Positions 1 to 8,558 of a stretch of DNA of 64,000 nt are shown piece by piece. Every line of letters starts with the position of its first letter. The first letter of the stretch is position 1. This stretch comes from Arenibacter sp. ARW7G5Y1 (GTDB lineage Bacteria; Bacteroidota; Bacteroidia; Flavobacteriales; Flavobacteriaceae). The DNA lies in NCBI RefSeq assembly GCF_003201775.1, contig NZ_QJJZ01000010.1, positions 129,899 through 193,898 on the forward strand, read 5' to 3'. The translations under genes were made by a program, and so were the position numbers. Below the pieces are notes generated by a model that worked only from the letters and a program-made list of their open reading frames with translations, was not told where the DNA came from and searched no databases.

Positions 1-917
1 TCGGCACTAAAAACGAAATCGGAAATATCCCTGGGCACATCTTTTGGGGAAGCAACCAACGATTTCCCCTCGCGTATCCCAAACAGCAGCCCCCCTCCTT
101 CAGGTCGGGCATAGGCCTGGGCGTCCGGTAACAGGACCATGGGCGAATTTGCGGGAAATATATCGGCCCGTTCCGTTATCCAATACTGACTTCGTACCGG
201 GGCCATGGGAAGTCCCACCCCCATTTCCTTCGCGAGCAAGGGCGCCCAAACACCCGCTGCATCCACAACGGTTTCTGCCATTATTACAGCTTCCGAAGTC
301 TTTACCCCTTTTACTGTTCCCCCATCATGAATAAGTCCAATGACTTCAACACCCAAACGAATTTTAGCCCCTCTATTTTTGGCACACCTGGCAAAGAAAG
401 TCCCCAACATATAGGGATCACAATAGGCCTCATTGGGAACAAATCCAATTTTCAAAGCCTCGTCCACCTTCAGCCAAGGGGTTTTATTTTGGGCCTCCTC
501 TTTGGTTAGATAGTAGGCTTCCTGGTTGTATTCCTTGGCGATTTCCATAAGTTTCGCCAAATCCCTCACCTTGGCCTCACTGGCTGCCACATGCATCATA
601 CCTACCTCCTTAAAGTCCAATGTCTCCCCCAACTCTACTTCCATATCTTTGGCTACCTTAAAGGTCTCTATGGTAAGCGGAATATAGGCACGCTTGGAAC
701 GCACCATGGTCATTAAGGCAGCTGCCCTACTGGTTGCCGCATTATTCAATTCATTGCGCTCCAAGAGCACTACTTGTTTTTCTGGATTATTTTTGGTGTA
801 ATAATAGGCAATGGCACAACCGAATATCCCTCCTCCAATTATCACTAAATCGAACTTTTCAACGGACCTACCCTTCATTAAACTTCTGTATTTCAAATAA
901 TTATCTAAAGCCATCAT
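1..917 (-). CDS. FAD-dependent oxidoreductase, DAO family (3' end outside window)
   Basis: About 305 residues are visible from the double ATG at 917/914 and the frame is open to the left edge, so the C-terminus is missing. The N-terminus carries a Rossmann dinucleotide motif (VIIGGGIFGCAIAYYY, about residues 23-38) followed by an acidic end of strand 2 (VVLLER), the hallmark of D-amino-acid-oxidase/sarcosine-oxidase/glycine-oxidase flavoproteins. A second FAD-contact region reads VVDAAGVWAPLLA. No signal peptide is seen, so it is probably cytoplasmic. It lies 43 bp downstream of the lipoprotein phosphodiesterase gene, at the 3' end of the phosphonate cluster. Inference: it may oxidise an amino or N-methylated phosphonate such as N-methyl-2-AEP to phosphonoacetaldehyde, feeding PhnY. 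A generic amine or amino-acid oxidase cannot be excluded. The family call is firm; the substrate is a guess. Confidence 0.85.
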   Translation of the reverse strand, partial: MMALDNYLKYRSLMKGRSVEKFDLVIIGGGIFGCAIAYYYTKNNPEKQVVLLERNELNNAATSRAAALMTMVRSKRAYIPLTIETFKVAKDMEVELGETLDFKEVGMMHVAASEAKVRDLAKLMEIAKEYNQEAYYLTKEEAQNKTPWLKVDEALKIGFVPNEAYCDPYMLGTFFARCAKNRGAKIRLGVEVIGLIHDGGTVKGVKTSEAVIMAETVVDAAGVWAPLLAKEMGVGLPMAPVRSQYWITERADIFPANSPMVLLPDAQAYARPEGGGLLFGIREGKSLVASPKDVPRDISDFVFSA

Positions 918-960
918 AAGGCACCCTGCCTTAAAAGATTAGAATGTGCATTTGTATTCC

Positions 961-1905
961 CTATGGTTCCTGGGTTTCGAAAATGGACATGGGCACTTCC
1001 CCGGTCCATGAAAGCGGAACATTGCCACAACCAAAAAGATAAGCTATGGTAGTGGCCGTATTAACGGAATTATTGGGTTCCTTTAAAGATTGTCCTTTTT
1101 TTATTCCAGGTCCCGTTATGGCCCAAGGCACTTCCAATTCTTGCGGGGTGATTCCCCCATGACCTTTTTCGGGCACTCCTCCGTGATCCGTAAAAAACAT
1201 AAAATGTGTATCCTCGTATAGTCCTTCTTCCTTTAGTCTATTTATAAACTCTCCAATTTGCACATCCACTTCTTCAATGGAAGTAATATATTCCGGGGAC
1301 ATCCAACCATGATTATGGCCCGCATGATCTGTATGCACGGAGTAAAGAAAAACCATGGTAGGGTCCGACTTGTTATTGACGATAAAATCGAATGCCTTTC
1401 CATAATTATTTTGATATTCATCATTCTCCTCAAAACTTAATTCATCTATATAGCGCGGGTTGAACGAATTGATCAATTCGGCCCAATTGTAAAAGAAAGC
1501 TGTCTTTACATCTGGAACTCCTTCCTTCAAAATTTTGAAAATAGAAGGATAATACCCCTCCTCATCGGTCTCTATGGCCGGCAGGGTCACTTTCTGCAAT
1601 TCCCAACTGTTACTCAATACTCCATGTTGTTCAGGGCCGCTTCCAGTAAGATGGGAAGTCCAATTGGGCAGGGTCACCGAAGGCATCACATTTCTGGTGG
1701 TCAAGGACAGCACCCCATCTGCCATAAGCGCATCCAAATTTGGGTGTTTTGCCGTTTTATAGCCATCCACACTTATACCGTCCAGGCCTATGGCGACAAC
1801 ACGCTTCGTCTGAACCCTATTTTCCGGGGCTTTTTTGGCCGTATCACAACTGCCCAATAACCAAATTAAACTCCAATAAACGATCAAATTCCGTTTCCTA
1901 ATCAT
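961..1905 (-). CDS. Lipoprotein phosphodiesterase/phosphatase of the alkaline phosphatase superfamily (NPP-like)
   Basis: This 314-residue protein starts with a lipoprotein signal (LLGSC, Cys20), so it is probably anchored in the outer membrane or periplasm. The metal-centre motifs of the nucleotide pyrophosphatase/phosphodiesterase branch are visible: Asp42 in GLDG, nucleophile Thr78 in PSVTLPNWTSHLTG, Asp193 and His197 in HTDHAGHNHG, Asp240-His241 in TDHGG, and His249. The Thr nucleophile followed by a PN pair resembles NPPs and phosphonoacetate hydrolase rather than Ser-type alkaline phosphatases. It is shorter than most NPPs and lacks extra domains. It sits 71 bp after an MFS gene in the phosphonate cluster. 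Inference: it releases a phosphonate or phosphate-containing headgroup from an ester (for example a phosphonolipid) before uptake. It could equally be an unrelated phosphodiesterase. Confidence 0.85.
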   Translation of the reverse strand: MIRKRNLIVYWSLIWLLGSCDTAKKAPENRVQTKRVVAIGLDGISVDGYKTAKHPNLDALMADGVLSLTTRNVMPSVTLPNWTSHLTGSGPEQHGVLSNSWELQKVTLPAIETDEEGYYPSIFKILKEGVPDVKTAFFYNWAELINSFNPRYIDELSFEENDEYQNNYGKAFDFIVNNKSDPTMVFLYSVHTDHAGHNHGWMSPEYITSIEEVDVQIGEFINRLKEEGLYEDTHFMFFTDHGGVPEKGHGGITPQELEVPWAITGPGIKKGQSLKEPNNSVNTATTIAYLFGCGNVPLSWTGEVPMSIFETQEP

Positions 1906-1976
1906 ATTTTATAGTATTTAATTTAAGTTGATAATTATACATTGCTACACGGATATAGGCGGTTACAATTTTAATA

Positions 1977-3221
1977 TCAGCGCCTCACAAATAAGATTAT
2001 CAGAGCACTAAAAAAACACATTACCGCAGTTACCACAAAAACTATGTTTTGCTCTCCGGTAACATCTATCATATATCCTATAAAGGGCTCACCGGCCCCT
2101 GCAAAGGCATAGGCAAAAGTGTTCATAACCCCTACACCTGTTCCCGACCTTTTAATTCCCAACAAATCCGGACTCAGGGGCCAATAACAGGATTGTGGGC
2201 CATATACTAAAAAACCGGCCGAAAACATCAGCACCAAGCCCCCAAGTAAATTATCTTTCGGCACCAGATAAACCATTAAAATGACCAGACCTGCCAACCC
2301 CATTGATAGCGCTATAGGTTTGGATCTATTGGAATTAAAGACCCTATCCGATAATTGTCCAAAAAAAATAGTCCCCAAGGCCATCCCCACTGGAAGGGCC
2401 AACGCAATCCACAAATTGGTGTTTTCATTTAATTTTGTGCCCAAATAATAAAGAGGTACCCAGACCAGAAGCCCGTATCTTGCCATATTTTGAAAACCGA
2501 TAGAGATACATGCCAATATGAATTTGTTGTTGCAAAGAACCTTTTGGTAACGTTCCAAAGAACTTTCATTTTCTTTGGGCAAAACCAGTGGCATGTCATC
2601 CTCCACGGGTTTAAAACCAGCATCTTCCGGTTTATCGCGAACCACGAAATAAAAAACACCACAGCCCAAAAGAAGTAACAATACCGGTAATCTAAAAAGC
2701 CACCGCCAATCCACTTCATACGTGTCCAACATTATTATGGACAACAAATAAATGAGTACCGAGGAGCAACCAGCTGCAAACACATAAAAACCAAAAGCTT
2801 TTCCTCTTTCCTTCCCTCCCCACCAATTAGCTACCATGCGGCTCCCTGGAGCCCAGCCCAATGATTGTGAAAAACCATTCAAGGCCCAGAATACTACGAT
2901 CATCCAATAGGCAGTTGCAAAACTTGTGGCCCAGTTCATTAGTACTGAAAGTAAGCCCCCTATCACCATCATCCGGCGTGCACCAAACTTATCGGCCAAA
3001 TTACCGTTAATAAATTGTCCTATTCCATAAGCCCAAAGCATGGCGGCACCGGCCCAGCCAATATATTGTTTTGCCACATTGAATTCTAGGGATATACCCT
3101 GGATTGCCCACCCGAAATTCTGTCTACCGGTATAGTAAAATAGGTAGCAGAACATAACTGCAAATAACATTTTCCATTGGTACCTTCGGAAATTTTGATT
3201 TGTATTTTCTATGGGATTCAT
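1977..3221 (-). CDS. MFS transporter, organophosphate:phosphate antiporter (GlpT/UhpT)-like, copy 2
   Basis: This 414-residue inner-membrane protein has about twelve hydrophobic helices. The N-terminal part has the family-typical YYTGRQNFGWA segment after helix 1 and the loop 2-3 motif GNLADKFGARR. Organophosphate:phosphate antiporters commonly have such a Tyr/Gly-Arg-x-Asn segment; GlpT and UhpT move organophosphates against phosphate. The ATG abuts the stop of the upstream zinc dehydrogenase (no intervening base), so the two are translationally coupled. It is only moderately similar to the other MFS gene of the cluster (4471-5733), so the pair looks like old paralogues with different substrates. 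Inference: import of 2-AEP or another phosphonate, or exchange with phosphate released by the hydrolase. The exact substrate cannot be read from sequence. Confidence 0.85.
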   Translation of the reverse strand: MNPIENTNQNFRRYQWKMLFAVMFCYLFYYTGRQNFGWAIQGISLEFNVAKQYIGWAGAAMLWAYGIGQFINGNLADKFGARRMMVIGGLLSVLMNWATSFATAYWMIVVFWALNGFSQSLGWAPGSRMVANWWGGKERGKAFGFYVFAAGCSSVLIYLLSIIMLDTYEVDWRWLFRLPVLLLLLGCGVFYFVVRDKPEDAGFKPVEDDMPLVLPKENESSLERYQKVLCNNKFILACISIGFQNMARYGLLVWVPLYYLGTKLNENTNLWIALALPVGMALGTIFFGQLSDRVFNSNRSKPIALSMGLAGLVILMVYLVPKDNLLGGLVLMFSAGFLVYGPQSCYWPLSPDLLGIKRSGTGVGVMNTFAYAFAGAGEPFIGYMIDVTGEQNIVFVVTAVMCFFSALIILFVRR

Positions 3222-4301
3222 TTATGCTTTTGGTTTTACCGAGACCCTAAACCAACGTTGTTTTTTTGCCTCTAATACGGCCTCCTCTATACTTTCTAAG
3301 TCAAAGGGCGGACTCACAAGTTCATCAAAAGGGAAGTTCCTATGATTTCGTTCCAAAAAGTGAATAGCTTCTTCCAAATGCCATGGTGCATAATTGTGAA
3401 TACCCTTTACGGCGAGACATTTTCTAATAATTTGTTCGGCCGTGACCTTCAATTCGGAATCCGGATGTACCAAGCCTACCAGGATGTATTGCCCACCTGG
3501 TCTTAATAGACTTATTCCCTGGGGAATCAATTCCTTAACTCCGGCAACCTCAAAAATGGCGTCCGCCCCATCTCCAAGCCTGTCCAATAAAAATGACGTC
3601 GCCTTATGCATATCCCGTCCATCCACAGGGTGGGCTCCAAATTTTCCTATTATTTCAAATCGATTCAAATTGATATCCAAACAATATATCTCGTCAACGC
3701 CCTTTTCCTTTAGAAGTGCACAGGCATAGACCCCTAATAGCCCCCCACCCTGCACTACTACTTTTTTAGGCATATTTTTTAATTGGGACACGGCATTTAC
3801 CATTGTTGCAAGAGCGCAATTGGCAGGCGCGGCCATAGGGTTATCGACGACCTCCGGAACCTTCACCAAATGTGTACCCCGTCTAATATGGATGATGTTG
3901 GAATAACAGCCATTTAAGCCACTACCCTTGTTAATGGATGCGTGGCCATACTTAAAAAGTTCATGGCATTTTTCGGGGAGTCCATAATCGGTACATGCAG
4001 CACATTTCCCGCAACTATCTGCAATGGACCATGTTACCCGATCTCCTACGGCAAACCCAGGGCGGTCTTTAATTTCAACAATTTCCCCAACTGCCTCATG
4101 ACCTAGTATACAGGGAACATCTTCCCTTCTTTTTCCTTCAATGGTATGCAGGTCGGATCCACAAATGGTAGCCAAAACAATTTTCACCAAAGCTTCGCCC
4201 TCGTTCAACTCAATTGCCAGTTGTTTTTGTTCAAAGCCAAAAGGTTTCCCCGTTCCGTGAAAAACTTGAAATTTGGAATTAAAAAGTTTAGCCTTTAACA
4301 T
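3222..4301 (-). CDS. Zinc-dependent alcohol dehydrogenase of the phosphonate-cluster-associated type
   Basis: This is a medium-chain dehydrogenase/reductase of 359 residues from the ATG at 4301 (MLKAKLF). A GTG at 4322 would add seven residues, but the ATG fits the family better. Catalytic zinc ligands lie in TICGSDLHT and GHEAVGEI; the structural zinc site is a Cys cluster CGKCAACTDYGLPEKC; the NAD(P)-binding turn is VVQGGGLLGVYA. It is embedded between two organophosphate-type MFS genes and followed without gap by the second. A family of MDR alcohol dehydrogenases is recurrently found in phosphonate gene sets (the TIGRFAM 'HpnZ_proposed' idea), and this protein fits in context and architecture. 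Inference: oxidation of a hydroxy- or aminoalkylphosphonate. A general sugar-alcohol dehydrogenase is the main alternative. Confidence 0.82.
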   Translation of the reverse strand: MLKAKLFNSKFQVFHGTGKPFGFEQKQLAIELNEGEALVKIVLATICGSDLHTIEGKRREDVPCILGHEAVGEIVEIKDRPGFAVGDRVTWSIADSCGKCAACTDYGLPEKCHELFKYGHASINKGSGLNGCYSNIIHIRRGTHLVKVPEVVDNPMAAPANCALATMVNAVSQLKNMPKKVVVQGGGLLGVYACALLKEKGVDEIYCLDINLNRFEIIGKFGAHPVDGRDMHKATSFLLDRLGDGADAIFEVAGVKELIPQGISLLRPGGQYILVGLVHPDSELKVTAEQIIRKCLAVKGIHNYAPWHLEEAIHFLERNHRNFPFDELVSPPFDLESIEEAVLEAKKQRWFRVSVKPKA

Positions 4302-4470
4302 AATAAGAAACAAATTTGACACCTAAAAATAGGAACCTTTGGTGTCCTTCAAGTACTAAATAATTACCTATACATTAACATTGGGTGCCATAAGCGCTGG
4401 CAATAAATAAAACCGCATTATCAATATTACCTACTGATTCCCAAAATATTGAAACGTAGCATATCCGTAT

Positions 4471-5733
4471 CTAATCCGAACTTTGCTGATTCCACTTTAA
4501 AGCTGCCAATCCCCCACCAATGAACGACATGATAACAAAAAAGTAGAATAGACTGTTCCAACCGTAATATTCATTGATGGCTACCACAATAAAACCGGAG
4601 AACATCTGTCCCACAGACCCCATTCCATTGATGATACCAGCAGCCATTGCAGCACCCTTGGTACCCCCAACATCCATAGAACCAGCCGTACAGATCAGGG
4701 AATCCGGTCCGTAGGTCGCTATCCCTATTAGGGCAATACTGATAACGGTCGCTATTTTCCCATAAGGAACCATATACGGATGGGCAAGGCAGGCAAGCCC
4801 TAAGCCAATCATCATAAGGGATACGGTACTAAACCTATTGGAGTTAAAAATTTTATCCGAACTATAGCCTGCTAAAATAACCCCAAAAAAACCAATCAAT
4901 TCGTATACCGAAGACATATAACCAGCATCGCTGACCCCATATTGCAAGGCTTTTTCCAAATAAACGGGCAACCAAAAAAGAAAGGCATATCTGGTCATCT
5001 TTAGGATCATATAGCAACTGGAATATATCCAGAGGGAACTATTCCTTAACAACACGCCCAAAATCTTCAGTTTCTCTACCTTGGCCCCCCCTTCAAATTC
5101 GTACTTATTTTCAACTATTTTGGGTAGGCCAACATCCTCTGGGTTGTTTCTGGTAAACAAAAGGTATAAAAAGGCAATAACAAAGAGTATCAGGGAAGGG
5201 AAAATAAACCCCCTTTTCCAACCCAGTTCCGAAAGGAACTCCATATCAAAAGCCGCATAGGTGGCAAAGATAGTAGCCAGAAAGCCCCCTGTAACATAGC
5301 ATGTAGACCACCAGGACATTACTATACCACGCTCGGTCCGCCTGAACCAAGGGGTCATATTCTTTATCAAACCACTCCAGCCAGTAGATTGTCCATAGCC
5401 ATTAAGCGCTATAAGAAAAACAATTACCCCTGCAGAAAATGTCATGCCAAGAAACAAGTTACCAATGGCGGCTAGAAACAATCCAACCGTGACCACTTTC
5501 CTAGGCCCAAATGTATCGGACAGGTATCCATTAACAAATTGCCCAATGGTGTATATTAAACTGTAAACAAAAATAATAGAAGCATAGTCCGAGTTGTCCA
5601 GCCCCAAATCCTGTTCCATGGAACTCCAGGTAACCGATAAATTTTTCCTGCCAAAATAAAACCCCGCATAGGCGAGCCAAGTAAGAACAAATATTCTTTT
5701 CCTCCAATATTTCTGATCTGTGGTTAAACTCAT
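4471..5733 (-). CDS. MFS transporter, organophosphate:phosphate antiporter (GlpT/UhpT)-like, copy 1
   Basis: This 420-residue polytopic membrane protein has about twelve helices. The family segment FYFGRKNLSVTW follows helix 1, and the loop motif is GYLSDTFGPRK. It lies 208 bp downstream of the phnW stop; a small hairpin (5805-5835) in that gap suggests partial termination or processing. Downstream is the zinc dehydrogenase (169 bp). No phosphonate ABC transporter (PhnCDE or PhnSTUV type) is visible, so this and its paralogue are the only uptake candidates in the cluster. Substrate assignment to 2-AEP or a related organophosphonate is from context only. Confidence 0.85.
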   Translation of the reverse strand: MSLTTDQKYWRKRIFVLTWLAYAGFYFGRKNLSVTWSSMEQDLGLDNSDYASIIFVYSLIYTIGQFVNGYLSDTFGPRKVVTVGLFLAAIGNLFLGMTFSAGVIVFLIALNGYGQSTGWSGLIKNMTPWFRRTERGIVMSWWSTCYVTGGFLATIFATYAAFDMEFLSELGWKRGFIFPSLILFVIAFLYLLFTRNNPEDVGLPKIVENKYEFEGGAKVEKLKILGVLLRNSSLWIYSSCYMILKMTRYAFLFWLPVYLEKALQYGVSDAGYMSSVYELIGFFGVILAGYSSDKIFNSNRFSTVSLMMIGLGLACLAHPYMVPYGKIATVISIALIGIATYGPDSLICTAGSMDVGGTKGAAMAAGIINGMGSVGQMFSGFIVVAINEYYGWNSLFYFFVIMSFIGGGLAALKWNQQSSD

Positions 5734-5804
5734 GGTTGGTTGTGGTTCTTTAATTCAACTTAAAATTCAGAAAACTATGTCTAAAAAATTATATAGTTGA
5801 TATA

Positions 5805-5835
5805 TACCACCTATGTCTTAAAACAGTTGGTGGTA
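5805..5835 (-). terminator. Small hairpin between phnW and the first MFS gene
   Basis: Arms TACCACC (5805-5811) and GGTGGTA (5829-5835) form a perfect 7-bp stem with a 17-nt loop. On the minus strand the following bases are AT-rich but there is no clean U-run, so it is more likely a weak attenuator or mRNA-processing/stability element than a strong terminator. Confidence 0.35.
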
Positions 5836-5941
5836 CTTAAATTACAGCATGTGACAGTTATTCTATTGTTAATATACTCAGATCAAATAACAAATAGCAG
5901 CTATGCATATTAATGCAAAGACTACCAATTATTACAAATCA

Positions 5942-7051
5942 TTATTCCAAAAAACCTATTTGAATAAGATATTCCTCCAATACTTTTAGAAAGTCCTCCA
6001 TATCCCTATAATCTATCTGCCCTATATTGGATATCCTAAAGGTATCATAATTATTCACCTTACCCGGATATATGGTAAACCCTCTTTCGAAGAAAAAATC
6101 GTGCATCTCATCAAAATCATATCTATCATTCTTAGGTTCAATGATGGAAGTTATTATTTTGGAGTGGTGTTCCCGGTCTATCAAATATTCCAATCCCATT
6201 TTACCTATTCCGCTGAGGAGAGTTTCCCAAGATTTGGCATATCTGGCATAACGTTTTTCAATAGTTTCCTCCTTGGTTTCCAAAATGGCCTGTTTTAAGG
6301 CATAAAAGGTTTGTACAGGAGGGGTAAATCGTGTTTGGTGGGTCTTTTCAAAATAGGCATACTGCGCATATAAATTTAAATACAGGTTCCTCATGGGAAT
6401 GAACTCTGTTGCCAACAGGGCTTTTTTATTGCATATAGCAAAGCCAATTCCTGCCATTCCCTGTATATTCTTATTGGAGCTAGCTGCCAAATAATCAATG
6501 TTCATAGCTTTCATGTCTACCGGAATAGCAGCAAAACCACTCATGGAATCCACTATAAAACCAATACCGTAATTGGCGCATAATTTCCCAACAGCTGTAA
6601 TGTCATTCAAGAGTCCTGTTGTGGTCTCATGATGTATCATAGCCAAATGTGTCAATCCCTTTTCAGCCTTAACAACCTCCTCCAGCGCCTTTAAATCTAT
6701 AGGGACTATGGATGAAGATTCAAAAACAACCATATCCATCTTATATATTTTGGCAATCTGGCACATACGTTTGCCATAGGCTCCATTATCTATTATAAGA
6801 ATACGGCCATTGTCCGGGACTACGGAACTCAATATGGCCTCAACCGTGGCCGTTCCGGAACCTCCGAACAAAACAGTGGCATAATCCTTTGGATCTCCCA
6901 CAAATTTGGTTATCTCAGTAGCACAGTATTCCATAAGATCCCCAAACTCCTTTTCCCTTGGACAAATATCGGTAACTACCTGGGCCAATTTTACGGAATC
7001 GGTGGTAGTTGCCGGACCAGGATTGAGCAACACATTTCTTTTTATTTGCAT
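5942..7051 (-). CDS. phnW: 2-aminoethylphosphonate--pyruvate transaminase
   Basis: PhnW is a cytoplasmic PLP enzyme that transfers the amino group of 2-AEP to pyruvate, giving phosphonoacetaldehyde and alanine. The protein has 369 residues, the usual family length. It opens with the typical LLNPGPATTTDSV segment and has GGSGTATVEA for phosphate anchoring, Asp168 in IVDSMSGFAA for the PLP ring nitrogen and Lys194 in SSNKNIQG, the Schiff-base lysine at the position known from characterised PhnW. It follows phnY by 61 bp. With PhnY and PhnA beside it, and no PhnX (phosphonatase) in the window, the product is expected to be oxidised rather than hydrolysed directly. Confidence 0.94.
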   Translation of the reverse strand: MQIKRNVLLNPGPATTTDSVKLAQVVTDICPREKEFGDLMEYCATEITKFVGDPKDYATVLFGGSGTATVEAILSSVVPDNGRILIIDNGAYGKRMCQIAKIYKMDMVVFESSSIVPIDLKALEEVVKAEKGLTHLAMIHHETTTGLLNDITAVGKLCANYGIGFIVDSMSGFAAIPVDMKAMNIDYLAASSNKNIQGMAGIGFAICNKKALLATEFIPMRNLYLNLYAQYAYFEKTHQTRFTPPVQTFYALKQAILETKEETIEKRYARYAKSWETLLSGIGKMGLEYLIDREHHSKIITSIIEPKNDRYDFDEMHDFFFERGFTIYPGKVNNYDTFRISNIGQIDYRDMEDFLKVLEEYLIQIGFLE

Positions 7052-7112
7052 TTGGTATTTTTCTATTAAAATATTAGAGTTACTTCAATTGATTTAAATT
7101 TAGGATACCTCC

Positions 7113-8540
7113 TTAGGCAATGTCCCATGGCAGGGAATAGGTCTTGACATAGGTATATCCTTTCATGGTCTCAATAACACCTTCCTTATACCCCAAGCCG
7201 GAATCCTTCACACCTCCAAAGGGTGTCCATTCCAAGCGGTAACTCGGTGCCTCGTTTACATTTACGGTACCTGTATCCAATTCGGTAATAACCCTTTGAA
7301 TGGAAGGCCAATGATTGCTCACCACACCGCCGGAAAGGCCATAAGGCGTATCATTGGCAATGTCTATGGCCTCATCCAAAGTTTTGAACCTAATTATAGG
7401 TGCTACGGGCCCGAAGGTCTCCTTGGCCACTACTTCGTGGGCATTCTGTACATGGTCCAAAACCGTTGGGGCATAAAGGGCACCATCGCGTTTATGACCG
7501 GCCAATAGCACTGCTCCATTATCAATGGCATTCTGGACTCTAAATTCCATCTCCTTGGCGGATTCTTCGGTAATAACCGTCCCCATATCATTTTCGGCAT
7601 CATAGGGGTCCCCGTATTTCAAGGCCTTGACCCTGGCCGTTAATTTAGCGGCATAAGCATCCGCTATGCTTTCGTGAACCAAGATCCTTCTAATAGCGGT
7701 ACAACGCTGAGCCGAATTTTTAAAGGTTCCGGACATGGTCACTTCCACTGCCTCTTCTATGTCGGCATCTTCCAGAACCAATAAGGCGGAACTACCTCCC
7801 AGCTCCAAAACCAATTTTTTATACCCCGCCTTGGAGGCAATAATTTTTCCTACCCTACTACCACCGGTAAAGGAAACCATGGTTATTTCCGGATGTATGG
7901 TCATCATTTCCGCTGTTGCCTGCACGTCTGCTCCATTGATGACATTCAACATATTGGGTGGCAGGCCACAGTCTAAGGCCAATTGTGCAAAATAATAGGC
8001 AGATAGAGGGGTTTTTTCAGACGGTTTCAAGACCACCGTATTGTTGGTGGCGATGGCCGGAGCAATTTTATGCACCACCTGGTTCATAGGATGGTTAAAA
8101 GGCGTTATACAACTAATAAGCCCCAGGGGAACACGCGTGGTATAGATCCTTCTTGGTTTGCCATTTTTGGAAACATCACAGGGAAATACCTGGGAGTCAT
8201 CATCCAAAGCCTTCATGGCCGAAAATCGCAGTACATCGGAAACCCTACTGGCTTCATAACGTGTATCCTTTAAACAAAGTCCGGTCTCATCGGTAATCAT
8301 TTTACTCACCTCATCGACCCGTTCCTCCAATGCATTTGCAATCTTGTTCAGTATGTCGTACCGTTCATAACGGGTAAGGTTAATTTTGGTATTCTTCGTA
8401 TCCGTCAATACCTTGTCCAAGGTTTTTGTATCCAAGGACGCCACCCTACCAACCTGCTTTTTGGTGTATGGATTATAAATATCTATCCATTCGCCACTTG
8501 TAACCTGTTTTCCATTGATTATACTTCCAAATTCGATCAT
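7113..8540 (-). CDS. phnY: Phosphonoacetaldehyde dehydrogenase
   Basis: This 475-residue NAD(P)-dependent aldehyde dehydrogenase oxidises phosphonoacetaldehyde to phosphonoacetate. ALDH landmarks are general base Glu246 in LVLELGGSSA, nucleophile Cys280 in FKNSAQRCTAIRRIL, the cofactor segment VVLKPSEKTPLSA and the glycine-rich FTGGSRVG turn. The sequence around Cys280 is close to characterised PhnY enzymes rather than to betaine-aldehyde or succinate-semialdehyde dehydrogenases. Eighteen bp separate it from the upstream phnA, and phnW follows, so the three form one operon. Two other ALDH-pathway genes occur at 50062-51447, but those lack this context. Confidence 0.92.
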   Translation of the reverse strand: MIEFGSIINGKQVTSGEWIDIYNPYTKKQVGRVASLDTKTLDKVLTDTKNTKINLTRYERYDILNKIANALEERVDEVSKMITDETGLCLKDTRYEASRVSDVLRFSAMKALDDDSQVFPCDVSKNGKPRRIYTTRVPLGLISCITPFNHPMNQVVHKIAPAIATNNTVVLKPSEKTPLSAYYFAQLALDCGLPPNMLNVINGADVQATAEMMTIHPEITMVSFTGGSRVGKIIASKAGYKKLVLELGGSSALLVLEDADIEEAVEVTMSGTFKNSAQRCTAIRRILVHESIADAYAAKLTARVKALKYGDPYDAENDMGTVITEESAKEMEFRVQNAIDNGAVLLAGHKRDGALYAPTVLDHVQNAHEVVAKETFGPVAPIIRFKTLDEAIDIANDTPYGLSGGVVSNHWPSIQRVITELDTGTVNVNEAPSYRLEWTPFGGVKDSGLGYKEGVIETMKGYTYVKTYSLPWDIA

Positions 8541-8558
8541 AGTTGTGTTTTAAATAGT

